DNA from: Holothuria scabra
Lineage: Eukaryota; Echinodermata; Holothuroidea; Aspidochirotida; Holothuriidae
NCBI GenBank assembly: GCA_037179385.1
Contig: CM074179.1
Location: 3,534,001-3,598,000, forward strand
DNA length: 64,000 bases
Direction of reading: 5' to 3'
A program made the translations under genes and the position numbers. The notes below the pieces were generated by a model. The model was given only the letters and a program-made list of their open reading frames with translations. It was not told where the DNA came from and searched no databases. Below are positions 25,140 to 35,844 of the stretch, one piece after another (within the stretch, counting starts at the first letter, position 1; each line of letters starts with the position of its first letter).

Positions 25140-25390
25140 ATTTCATCCAATAGTAGTGGTTCATTTTAGCTGGTATTTTGTTGATCATTTTAAAATTTAC
25201 ACATTTTTTTTTATTGAAGTAAAAACTTTATTTCAAACGAAAGCTCAAAATAATGATTCCTTGAATTCCGCTTACAAGTGGGTGAGAAATGCCGTTTCAG
25301 GCGTCTGTCTGAGTATCGAACCATTTGCCAACCGTACTACTCAAATGCTCTCATACACATACGGAAGCTTAAAAGTGCCACAAGATCACA
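25140..25390 (+). repeat. Dispersed repeat A fused to the minisatellite-bearing element
   Basis: The first half (ATTTTAGCTGGTATTTTGTT, GCTCAAAATAATGATTCCTT) matches repeat A. The second half (CAAATGCTCTCATACACATA) is also found reversed near 44595-44625. Confidence 0.55.
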
Positions 25391-26340
25391 ATATCTTTTG
25401 GCTAGTAAGCTAACATTTTTCAGAAAAATGGCAAGATGACAACATAATATCTCGTCAAAAAACAGAAAAATGATGAAATGAGAACTTATCACATTTCGTC
25501 ATTTCAACAATTTTCTGCAAAATGTTTAATTTCTTACATCTTTTCAAGTGTGCAAAGCAACAATCTTCTGAAAAATGATGAAATGACAACTTATGATTTG
25601 TCGTCATTTCAACAATTTTCTGCATAATGTTAAATTTCTCACATCTTTCCAAGTGTGCAAACCAACAATTTTCTAAAAAATGACCAAATGACAACTTATC
25701 ACATTTCGTTATTGCAACAATTTTCTGCAAAATGTTAAATTTCTCACTTCTTCCCAAGTGTGCAAAGTAACAATTTACTGAAAAATGACGAAATGAAAAC
25801 TTACCATATCTCGTCATTTCAACAATTTTCTGCAAAAATGTTTGATTTCTCACATCTTTTCAAGTGCGCAAAGCAACAATTTTCTGAAAAATGATGAATT
25901 GACAACTTAAGTATCAGATCGTGTGATTTCAACAGTTTTATGCAAAATGATAAAATGGGGACATGTCTTTTCATCAGTTTTCTACGGTGGTTTTGAGGGG
26001 ACATTGCATTTTCTCTCTTCAAATAAGGGATATTATACATCATTACCCAAAAACTGAGTTGCTTTATTGTCATGTTTTAGGTTTCGGATTATTTGAGAAC
26101 AATTGGAAATGATCAATTGTCGTCATGTTGTTTTCATAGTTTGTTGAGCAACGGGTGGAGTGAGGGAGGCGGGAGGGGGCTAAAACGAATTTACAACATG
26201 TATCCCAAATATTGTAGATGCTTGGTCACTAAAACATTTGGCAGATAAAGAGCATATGGCTTTGGACAACAAAACAACCCGTAGACTGGGTGAAACCCTT
26301 AGAGAGGCAGTTTTTGACACTATCTAAGCTGAGAACGAAG
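25330..26340 (-). repeat. Inverted partner of 34600-35695, with 105-bp minisatellite
   Basis: This interval is homologous in reverse orientation to 34600-35695, including unique flanks on both sides. On one side is GCCACAAGATCACAATATCT; on the other are TCATGTTTTAGGTTTCGGAT and ACATTTGGCAGATAAAGA. The core (25440-25900) is about 4.5 copies of the 105-bp unit, diverged from each other. ORFs at 25455-25853 and 25819-26073 run through it because the period is divisible by three. Confidence 0.85.
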
Positions 26341-27055
26341 TTACGTACCCATAGATAGTTGACACCCGGGCGGACCCCCCCTATGTAGACCATCCAGGAT
26401 ATTGTTGTCACTTTGAATCATCATGAAAAAACAAGCATATTCAAAGTATTATTTCTCCTTTTTTTCCAGTGCATACAATACTATTTTGTCTAAATTCAAC
26501 AAATCTGAAATTAGCGTTGGAGTCCCCAGGCATACGCAGTATTACAGGGGCAAGGGTATACTTCCCACCACACTTTTGCAGAATTTAAGAATAAAAATAC
26601 TAAAAAACTTAAGTCGAAAACAGTACTGCTGGCAGCTTAAGGTTTTGTGCAACTTTCAATAAACTGACAGGCAGTAGCGTATCTGTCGGGGGCAGGGGGG
26701 GGGAGTGTCTCCTTGACGGTTTCGACCGGGAAGATCAGTTCAAACCTCCGGATTGAAAAAGAGGCAAATTGAGGAAAGAAGAAAGAGAGAAACGGAGAGA
26801 AAGGGAAAAGAATATGAGTGAAAGGGAAGGAGATTATTTAGCTTCAGATCAGAGAGACTGATAAGATCTGCCTCTTTACAAGTAAAATACATTTCATTCC
26901 GATGAATGTCCATTTGATTAACTCAGCGAAAAGTTCTTAACACACCTTTTAAGCAATTCCCATCGTTTCATCTGTAACATAACATACTGATGATACCATA
27001 GGTACAGCACCGTACCCCAGAGAATCAGTAGTCGCCCACTTTTCCAAACGACATG
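26341..27055. other. No recognisable gene
   Basis: Contains GGCAGTAGCGTATCTGTCGG followed by a G run (26672-26705), resembling a lone hAT end, then purine-rich AGAGAGA-type sequence (26760-26830). Nothing else is supported. Confidence 0.4.
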
Positions 27056-27178
27056 TACTAAGCCATAGGTTCTAAACCTTTTTTCCATCCCCGGAACCCT
27101 TAGGCTGTTCCATATTTTTTGAGGGACCCCCGTCGGGGAAAAGAAAATCCCTTGATTGAGTTACGACTTACGCATTAT

Positions 27179-28840
27179 CAGTGGCGTAGCTAGGGTTGGT
27201 GGCCCCGGAACAAGAAACGAAATTGGCGCCCCTGCCCAAATCTTCCGCTGGAAATCTTATGTTTACACAACTCAAAAGGGTAAAATGGCTTTTTTAATGT
27301 CACGTTCATGGCAGGGATGGCGCCAGGATCTGCTCCAAGCTCACCGGTATAGGGGGTGAGCATGTCGAAGCCACGACAAAGGCGATTAGGTCCTGGTGGG
27401 ACGTGACTTGTAGAATTTAAGGCGCGCGTACGCGCGACAAATTTTTGGCTTTTTTAACACTGGAATAAATAAACATAAGGAGCTTGTTTTGAAGAAAATT
27501 GGAAATTTTTAGAAGAAATTTGGCTTTCAAGTTTGTAAGGACCGTTAAAAATATTGAAGAGCCTGCCCTATTATAAGCAAAATCGAAAAAGTAATACGCG
27601 TTTCTAAAATTCGTTTGGGCTTTTAAAGCATTTTTAATGTAGACTTGCCTACAAAGACTTTTTGAACAAAGATTTGAAAATTAAGAGCTTAAATTGAAGA
27701 AATTTTGGATTTTAATGAAAACAATTGGGCTTTTGGTGAGGTGAAATTTTGGGCTTTAATAAACTAATCTGCTTTTCAAGAGCAAAATTAAGTAGAATGT
27801 AGGCAGGCTCAGATCCAGACATTCCAAAAAAGGGACCTTAGAGAAAACAGGGGTGTGAGGGAGCTGCACTGTTAATTTTCCGTATGTTTTATTGTTGATG
27901 TGGCAAAAAAGGGACGGCTGAGGCCGTAAAATCCCCCCCCCCTCTTGGATCCGCGCTGGTAGGGGTGATTCAAGTTGGTTTGGGTTTTTATTGTACGGAT
28001 TATCCACCGTCATACACTGAAAATCTTTTGCCATTTTTAACAAATATTTGTAATTCTGAAGTTTATACTGAAGAAAAATGGTAATTTTATGATAGATTTG
28101 GGGGTTTTTATTGAGTGACGAATCTCACCTTCTTATACTAAAAATCAAATAGGTCCCCGAGGCGACTTGTTCTTTGTTGAGGTTACTGAATATCATCATG
28201 GAGATTACATGCGCTCGGATGATATTAGGAAATTTCCCGAAAACGTTTAGTTTCCGCCTTTTAACTATTTAACATATATTTGAAAATCTGGAGCTTACAT
28301 ATTGAAGGAATTTAAGGCATAAAATGTGAAAAATATTTTTTTTTATTGTAGAAGGGAGCTTAAAAATTGAAGTCTACCTTGAAAATCAATCTATCCAAGT
28401 TCATATGGGCAAAATCAAGGCTGAGGTTGGTTGAGATTTTATATTTTGTCGTCCGATGAAAACTGAAAATCGTTGTACTCTCTTTTCAGAATGTTTGAAA
28501 ACCTGCGGCTTATGTTGAAAAATTTTTAGATTTTAATAAGGAAAATTGAGAATTTTGAGTTTCTTCGAAGAATATCTTCTTGTAAGCAAAATCAAAAAGA
28601 TCGTACGGGTGAGGAGGCTTAAGTTTATCGAAGTACTTTTTTAATCGTTTGGATGAAGGTTCCCCGACGAAGTTGGATCTTCTCTCCGAGGGGGTCATGC
28701 CCCGCCCAACTGGCGCTCCTCTTGGCTCTGGCAAGTGGTAGGTCCAACATTTTTCTAATTAATCTCGAACTGGCATCCCCTAGAGTAGTGCTCGGTGCAA
28801 CTTGCGCTCCTCTCTTGTCTTCCCGTTAGCTACGCTACTA
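27179..28840. mobile_element. hAT-type element, inner member of the nest
   Basis: The ends CAGTGGCGTAGCTAGGG and, inverted, TAGTAGCGTAGCTAACGGG bound 1662 bp. The flanking octamers CGCATTAT (27171-27178) and GGCATTAC (28841-28848) match at 6 of 8. The interior carries diverged repeats of an AATTTTGGGCTTTTAA-like phrase (27430-28560) that resemble sequence near 44800-45430. No transposase is seen. Confidence 0.6.
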
Positions 28841-28864
28841 GGCATTACGGGAAACAGATTATCT

Positions 28865-29470
28865 TAATAAAATTATAAGAAATACAAATTGATATTGAAT
28901 TTAAAATAGAAATTGTTGCAATTTCACATTATCACTGCATGCCTCTTGGTGAAAATTCAATTTTCTCATCAAGTTAAGCGCCAGACATACAGATATAAAA
29001 TTTGGTGTCATTAAGTTATTATATTCGAACAAATGGATTTTTATGTGTCCTTGTCTGACATAGAATTAAAAAAAAACACCGAAAGAAACAAAAAATAATG
29101 ATGAGAAATGGAGAAACAAATTTTTACTTTGCTTTTGTGTGTTGTCGGTGTTGAAACTGAAAAGAAAACGAACCGTATCTACAGGTCTAAATGAAAGTCC
29201 TGTTAAAGTTATTTCTATGACAAGATCTCTCTGTCCAATTCCCATATCTTGTTCATTATCGTAGTGTAGTTAGAACAGTGTTATACTCTAGCTCGGATCA
29301 ACCTGTCAACGATAAAACAGAAACAACCCAATAAATTTGTTTTAAAGCTACGAGGTTCAAAACTCGAATAAGATTGGTCCCTAGTAGAATAACTTGTTTT
29401 CATCTGCTCTGTTGTTACAGATTGCTAGCTTTGTATCTTAGGGGACTTCACCTGCTGCTAACTAGGTAAC
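28865..29470. other. No recognisable gene
   Basis: AT-rich remainder of the outer hAT-type element. No ORF or repeat that I can assign. Confidence 0.4.
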
Positions 29471-29854
29471 TTTTTGTACCTCGAGCCTTACAAGTTTGGG
29501 AATGCTGGTTGCTGTATGATTTATAATTCTAAATTACGCCTACGATTTGTATTTTCAAAGCTCTTTAGGTTTTGCGGACCCCTAAATTTTCTAAGTACCC
29601 TATTTTTTCCGCCGACCCCCACGGACCCCTTTGTTCTTCGCGGACCCCAGGTTGAGAATCACTGTACTAACCTAAATGAGAGCAGCCAGCCTATATTTTA
29701 TTCCCAGGGTGGATACGGGCAATCTCGTTTTCCAGGAATTCACTATATCGTTTGAAAATGGGGGGGGGGGGGGGGGGGAGAGCCGCGCAATTAGGTTTAG
29801 AGACTTTAGGGTTCCAATACTAAAAGACACTCAGAAGTTAGAGCGTGGTTTTAA

Positions 29855-30340
29855 AAACTAAGGTTTGACGATTTCCACACTGTTTTAAAAAACTTTTCAA
29901 CATTGATACCCAGCTCCACATATTTTGGACAGACATCAGCGTTTCGTGATATAATTTCTCCATACACAACTGTTGTTGATGTCGAAAAGGCTGCAACTGA
30001 ATTCGAACAATTTTGCATCTTGTACAATGAACTTACATCAGGGGGTGTGGTAATAAAGACCCTACAAGATACATTGAATTGGTGTGACTTACACAATGCA
30101 TACCTTAACTTGATAGTACTTTATCGGATCTTTAGAATCATAGCCGTGTCATCAGCCTGTTTGGAGCGGTCGTTTAGCAAACTCATGATTGTTAAAAACT
30201 ACCCCAGGTCACCAATGAGGGAGGAAAGGCTAGCCAGTTTAACATTACTTTCCATTGAAAGAGAAATGACAGAAAGGATGGACTTCGACAATGTAATTGA
30301 CGGGGTTAGCCGCATGGCAAACAGATATATACTTTTGTAA
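29855..30340 (+). pseudogene. hAT transposase C-terminal fragment (ZMYM1-like dimerisation domain)
   Basis: The open frame of about 161 codons ends at a TAA stop at 30338-30340. Its C-terminal half carries the hAT dimerisation signature: LYRIFRIIAVSSACLERSFS, then KNYPRSPMREERLASLTLLS followed by IERE. In intact proteins of the zinc-finger MYM-type 1-like class this region reads as S.ERSFS..K.IKN..RS.M...RL..L..LSIE (established knowledge). The upstream half (about residues 1-80) looks like the less conserved linker before it. The BED/TTF zinc finger and the RNase H-like catalytic core are missing: upstream lie a 19-base G run (29761-29779) and unrelated sequence. No ATG starts the frame near its 5' end. 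It could be the last exon of a domesticated gene, but a 5'-truncated transposon copy is simpler. It lies outside the hAT-type element ending at 29664. Confidence 0.75.
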
Positions 30341-32734
30341 GGAATTCTTTTACTATCATATAATTTCAACTTTCATACTGCCCTTAACCTTTCAACTCAT
30401 GGTGAAATTGAATTTTGCTCAGCCACTCTATAGTGTACCTGACGAAGAGAGACACCATGGAAACACAGTTATTCGGAATTTCCTGGGAAATTTTTGAGTG
30501 GTTCTTACAGTAAATTTTTACTTTTTTTCATGGAGTGTGCCATAAAGCAGTAGGCCTATAGGCTAATGCAAGCAAATATGGATGAGGTGGCAGCAAAGCA
30601 TGGAGTGGAGTTAAATAAGAAACCACTTCATGTTTACATCTAAAGGATATTCTCAACATCTTTCTCTTTCATGTTTTGGCTACATCAACTCCTCACATTC
30701 ATTTAGACTGACCAAGGAAGTAGCGTAGGCACATTGGAAGGTTTGCAGTTAATATAAGAGTTTTTGAAGTGAAGTGTTGTTATCGTTTGAATATACTAGG
30801 TTAACAAAGTGTAAATTTTGTGTTGTACGGGTATGTCAGTCTTAAAAGTTATATGTAGATGCATTACGTACGCAGCCTAGCTTCACGTAGCTTCCTTATA
30901 ACCTGAATAACCCTCGGCCTCTCAACAAGATGTCGAGTCTTTGCAAACCGGGTTGGTAAAGTTTTCACCGGGAAATATACTCTTTTGCCCGACCCCCCGA
31001 CATGTGACCCCAGATACGCAGCTGCTGACAGGCTGGTCAATCGGCTGTATATCCTTTTGTCTAAATCTATCTGTAAAAGGTGTGTTCGTTCATTAGTCTT
31101 TATGATACCCAAATTTCACTAGGGTGTTCTGGGATACGTTCCCCAGTCTTTTTCCCCTTTGTATTGAGTACGCGAAAGGAACCGGCAGATTGCAACGCCG
31201 TGCCTTTGACGGGAGTCCAGGGCTTATCCGAGTAACTAGGGTTGCAGGTCAGGGGCAGGGAGTCATATCGGAATACTTTCCGAGAACCAGGGGATTTTAT
31301 TTCACTGTCGCTATTGTGAACCAACGGCGAATCCAGAGGGGCGGGGGAGAAGACCGCCCCAGCCCCTCTGGATTCATAGGATTTACTAATAGTCTCCCCC
31401 GTTAGGTCGACCAAGAGAAAATATAAAAAATGTTTAATGACAAAAATTTAAAACAATGAAGTCATATCTAAATCACACATTTTGTGGGACATTTCCGGTA
31501 TATAGGGTATAGTGAGGCATGTAAAGATCCCAGTTCAATAGAAACTGAAGCATCTCTGGCGTACCTACTGCAAGAACTGGACGCTCATTTAAATGTCTAA
31601 ACTCTGTTTAAAAAGTGCCTAACATACCTTCAATAAAACTGACAAGCGCCTAGCTTGCTGACTTGAGACGAAATGGGGTCTTTAATTATTTTGAAATTGA
31701 CGATTTGTCGTATTCGTAAAACTAGCCTGAATACCATCACTTTGTGGCAAGCTAGACTGAGGAGACTTGTATTTCTTCTGGACTATTGAGTACTGTAATC
31801 TATTTTCTGTTTTGAAATTGTCTAATATTGCGAGAGCTTCCGGGATATTCCCCCTGGGTCCCCACTGTGGCTCAACCCCAGGACCCCGCCAGGGGCCCTA
31901 ACGCCGGCCCCTGAACCCCAAACGATAATACTCGCGCTCCGCACTCGTGCCGCAAATTTCCCGAAGGCCTCCAACTGAGAACCTTTAGGATATAAAACAT
32001 ACAGTACTTGTTACGTTAACTTTTCAACCACCATTTATCGGTTCGTTTCGTGGACATAGATTGTCGGTGCGTGGTGACCAACACATTTAAAAAGCAAATA
32101 ATCATTCTGAAACATCCTTATATAAGCCGTCCGGTTGCACTAATGATATTGGCATTTCTATAAAACTCTTCCTAGCATTATCTAAGAAAAAGTAGGATTT
32201 AATATTAAAACGCGTGGAGTGTACGGAAATTTTGATACTCTAGGTAGAATTTACGATAATTTTTGATAGTGCGGGACGAATTTGTGATAGAAACTGTTAT
32301 TAACAGTTTCCTCTTTTTTCCCCTTTTCTCCTTCCCTCTTTCTCCCCTCTTCGCTCTTCTTATTGTATTATTATTTATCAATGGGGGAATGGCCCGCTCC
32401 CCCTGACGCGCCACTGATTCTCACCGAGGTCACATCAGGGAACCTAAGTGTTGATACGTACGTCCATCAAGAATTACTTCATGTTAAAAAATCCTTTAAA
32501 CTTGAATGCACTGTTTTCTGCACGCATCAGGTGCGGTTTGCACTCAGAGTGAGGCCTCAACCGGCCCTTGTGCCATTGTTTACAGACGTTACTTTCTTAT
32601 TTAGTGCTGGGAATCTTTGTATGAATTTAAGGAGCATAGAGCCCTCAAAATCGTATAAAGGGGCTTTTCATTAAAACTTTCCCAATCAGACATCCTGTAT
32701 CTCGCCCTAGACACACTCATGGTACTCTTTTTTA
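30341..32734. other. No recognisable gene; one short palindrome
   Basis: A 47-bp palindrome at 31329-31375 pairs GAATCCAGAGGGGC with GCCCCTCTGGATTC. A G/C-rich transposon-end-like stretch at 31850-31940 resembles 5455-5495. ORFs at 30864-31414 on both strands show no domain. Confidence 0.4.
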
Positions 32735-32737
32735 AGG

Positions 32738-32820
32738 CTGTGGTGTAGCCTTGTGGATTTCGTGTGTCAGACCCTCCAATGAGAGGATCGAAAATAAAAA
32801 GAAATGAAAGAAAGAAAGAT
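32738..32820 (+). repeat. Possible tRNA-derived SINE relic
   Basis: GTGGTGTAGCCTTGTGG resembles a polymerase III A box, and GAGAGGATCGAA about 42 bp later resembles a B box. An A-rich tail follows (AAAATAAAAAGAAATG and on). The arrangement fits a tRNA-headed SINE, but divergence is high. Confidence 0.35.
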
Positions 32821-33359
32821 AGGCAAGAAAAAGTGGACGGAATTTCGGAGGGAAGAGGGAGGGGGGTATAGGGTTAAGGGACAGTTGCCCTTGACATTTC
32901 GAAACCGTTAATGAAAGTTTGCGTACATGAGAAAAAATACTGAAATGCTGAAAATTTCACTGCCCAAGTTATGATTTTGATGTACTTAGAACCTGTGAAA
33001 TCACATTTAAGGGTTGTGCCCAAAATTTTTCTCTTCATGGAACAGTAGATGCTTCTCACCTGGCTTACTTCTCCTGACAAATGAACGAATCCTCTTCCCT
33101 CTGCATGATACACAGGTTGAATAAACCTAAAGCACATACGCAGGCTGAAGATATTAAATATTATTTCTTATACCGCGCCACAGCATGCTTTTATAAAATA
33201 GCCTATAATTACCTTTAATTATATGCTTGATTCAGTTTGCATATAAAGTAATTTTTAATTTGAATCAAATGTACCCTTTCGTTTCTAAATCTAAATTTGA
33301 TCTTAAAGCATATCATTTTAATGAAGAGAATGTTTAGATGCAACGTATTGATGTACAAG

Positions 33360-34480
33360 GTAAAGGATGTGCCATTTCCCCACCTCGGAGGTATCTTTGA
33401 CCAAAATTTTCTTCCAAGGTCTTTGCTACGGCTACACACCAAACGATGGTGGATTCCCAGTTGAGTACCAAAAAGAGGAGGGACATGCACCGCATACCAG
33501 CATTTTATAGGTGAGTCATGTCTCTGCGCTAAATAAGTAGGATTTCCAAACCTATATTCAGTTCAAAGCTTTACCAAAGAAGCATCGGTTCCCCCCCCCC
33601 CCCATTTTTTTTCTTCTCCATTCTTTATTTCAGTTCATCTTTGCGTGTTCAATTTACATAGTGAAGTTACATGAAAACAACATTTCAGCTTGAAAACACT
33701 TTCTTGAAACAAGAGAACTGAGATCTTATTTCCTTTGGTGAAAATGCAATAGAAGTAAGGATGGATTGGCAAATAATTGAAATTGTTAAAAAACGCTATC
33801 TATAGAGCATACATAAACAATAAATACCTTTCATTTTGGAAGGTCAAACTGAGATACTAAATTAGAGGAAAAAAATATTGAAAATAGAGAATCATATTTA
33901 ACAATGGAAAGGGGTCTTGTGTTCGAAAAAAACTCATTCAGTTTCAACGAACGTACTTCATTATCCACTTTCTTTAAAATAAAATGCTCTTCTTCCACAC
34001 AAGACTGAAAATAACTGTAAAAAGAAAGTGCATTTGGAACCCTGTTGTTTATTTTACAATTAAAGATAAAGTATTTTGTATGAAGGATGAAGAAATTTAT
34101 TAAATGCTTAATGTCGTCAGTTGGTCCTAAAACATAACAGTTACAAAAATTTCTCAAAGAGTAAAGGGCTCATCCCTCCCCATAGACAACATGGACCCCT
34201 TTAATTACACCAGATTAAAAATAGAAAACATCTTTGAATAATGTAAAAGATATAATGGATTCAACGCTTGGCTTAGCTTACCAAAAGTAACACCATCTTG
34301 CATCTAACCCACTTTACATAGACAAACATTTCTTAAAGAGTAGGGACATCAACCCCTCCTCTTGTCTAATGTCGAGTCAATAATTAGGAAAAAAATTTCC
34401 AAACATATTATCAGTTCAAAGCTTTGCCAATAATAGCACCATTTTGCACATCATCTACCTTACGTAAATGTTACCCCTCC
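33360..34480 (+). repeat. Dispersed repeat B copies, with a diverged repeat A piece
   Basis: The block TTCAAAGCTTTGCCAA..ATAGCACCATTTTGCA occurs at 34412-34450, with variants at 33560-33580 and 34265-34300, and at 18060-18105. Each is preceded by a TTTCCAAACaTAT-like block. A diverged repeat A (CCAAACGATGGTGG) lies at 33438-33452. The order suggests one old composite interspersed repeat. ORFs here are not convincing. Confidence 0.45.
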
Positions 34481-34599
34481 CTTTCCCCCTTCCCTTGCCA
34501 CCCTCGCCCAGGATGGTATCCCGCCATGCATGAGTATAAAACGAAAGGTCCGATACTGTGTAAACTATCTATAAGCCCGGCTCTAGTGCTTTGTTTAGA

Positions 34600-35695
34600 T
34601 ATTGTCATAAACTACCCCTCTAGAAATGTCCTGGGCTACGGGACTGAGTTGTTTCCAGAGTCTCAGGTTCTTTATCTGCCAAATGTTGGGGTGACCATGC
34701 ATCTACAATATTCGGGATAAGTGTTGTAAATTTGTTTTAGACCCACCCCTGCCCCACCTCATTCACTCCACCCCCTGCTCAACAAATCGTGAAAACACCA
34801 TGTTGACAACTTATCTGCTAATAATTCTGTCATGTTCTAGTAGAATCCGAAACTTAAAACATGACAATTTAGCAAGTTCGTTGAGTAACATCAACTAAAA
34901 TATTCCATGTTTGAAGAGAAGAATGCGATGTCCTCTCAGAACCACCGTAGAAAATTGATTGAAAGGAAAAATATTGCTAAGTTTTCATTCAATCATTTTG
35001 CAGAAAATTGTTGAAATGACGAGATATGAAAAATTGTCATTTCATCATTTTTCAGAAAATTGTTGCTTTGCACACTTGAAAAGATGTAAGAAATTAAACA
35101 TTTTGCAGAAAATTTTTGAAATGACGAAATATGAAAAGTTGTCATTTTATCATTTTTCAGAAAATTGTTGCTCTGCACACTTGGAAAGATGTGAGAAATT
35201 CAACATTTTGCAGAAAATTGTTGAAAAAATGAGATATGATAAGTTGTCATTTCATCATTTTTCAGAAAATTGTTGCTTTGCACACTTGGAACGATGTGAG
35301 AAATGTAACATTTTGCAGAAAATTGTTGAAATGACGAGTTATGAAAAGTTGTCATTTTATCATTTTTCAGAAAATTGTTGCTTTGCACACTTGGAAAGAT
35401 GTGCGAAATTCAACATTTTGCAGAAAATTGTTAAAAAAATGAGATATGATAAGCTGTCATTTCATCATTTTTCAGAAAATTGTTGCTTTGCACACTTGGA
35501 AAGATGTGAGAAATTTAACATTTTGCAGAAAATTGTTGAAATGACGAAATGTAATAAGTTCTCATATCATCATTTTTCTGCTTTTTGACGAGATATTATG
35601 TTGTCATCTTGACATTTTTCTGAAAAATGTTAGCTTACTAGCCAAAAAGATATCGTGATCTTGTGGCACTTTTAAGCTTCCGTACGATAGTCCCT
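34600..35695 (+). repeat. Element with 105-bp minisatellite, copy 2 (inverted partner 25330-26340)
   Basis: Phrases equivalent to AACATTTTGCAGAAAATTG recur at 35097, 35202, 35307, 35412 and 35517 (exactly 105 bp apart), with a first copy near 34992. Six units keep one frame open for 209 codons (34959-35588), giving a 35-residue repeat built on HHFSENCCFAHLERCEKFN. Flanks on both sides match 25330-26340 in reverse. The frame has no family signature, and a 105-bp period keeps any open frame open, so I do not call it a gene. Confidence 0.85.
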
Positions 35696-35808
35696 CAAAT
35701 ATTCAAATGTCCTAACAGGAAACCCTGAATCTAAACTATTTATTGCAATACAAATATTTACAAATGTGTACCCAAATTTCTACGCACGCAGTATAGTAGT
35801 GTTAAAAC

Positions 35809-35836
35809 CAGGGAGTTGCTATGTTGCAACTCCCTG
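35809..35836. mobile_element. 28-bp palindromic micro-insertion
   Basis: CAGGGAGTTG and its inverse CAACTCCCTG are separated by 8 bp. The flanking heptamers TTAAAAC (35802-35808) and TTCAAAC (35837-35843) match at 6 of 7. It has the same end sequence as 49509-49548 and 54445-54470. Confidence 0.6.
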
Positions 35837-35844
35837 TTCAAACT

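Larger units (their letters stand above)
27064..29664. mobile_element. hAT-type element, outer member of a nest
   Basis: The left end CATAGGTTCTAAACC and the inverted right end CAGTGATTCTCAACC match at 11 of 15 positions. They are followed inward by CCGGAACCC and GGTCCGCGAAG pieces typical of CAGTGgTTCTCAACC hAT ends. The flanking octamers TACTAAGC (27056-27063) and TACTAACC (29665-29672) match at 7 of 8. The interior is largely taken up by a second hAT-type element (27179-28840). The rest has no transposase ORF. Confidence 0.6.

Noticed and set aside
29474..29861. Upstream exons of the hAT transposase
   Set aside because: Translations of these ORFs show no hAT core or zinc finger. Part of the stretch is the right end of another hAT-type element.
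34959..35588. A 209-residue repeat protein gene
   Set aside because: A 105-bp period keeps any open frame open. There are no splice, start or family signals, so it is kept only as a finding.
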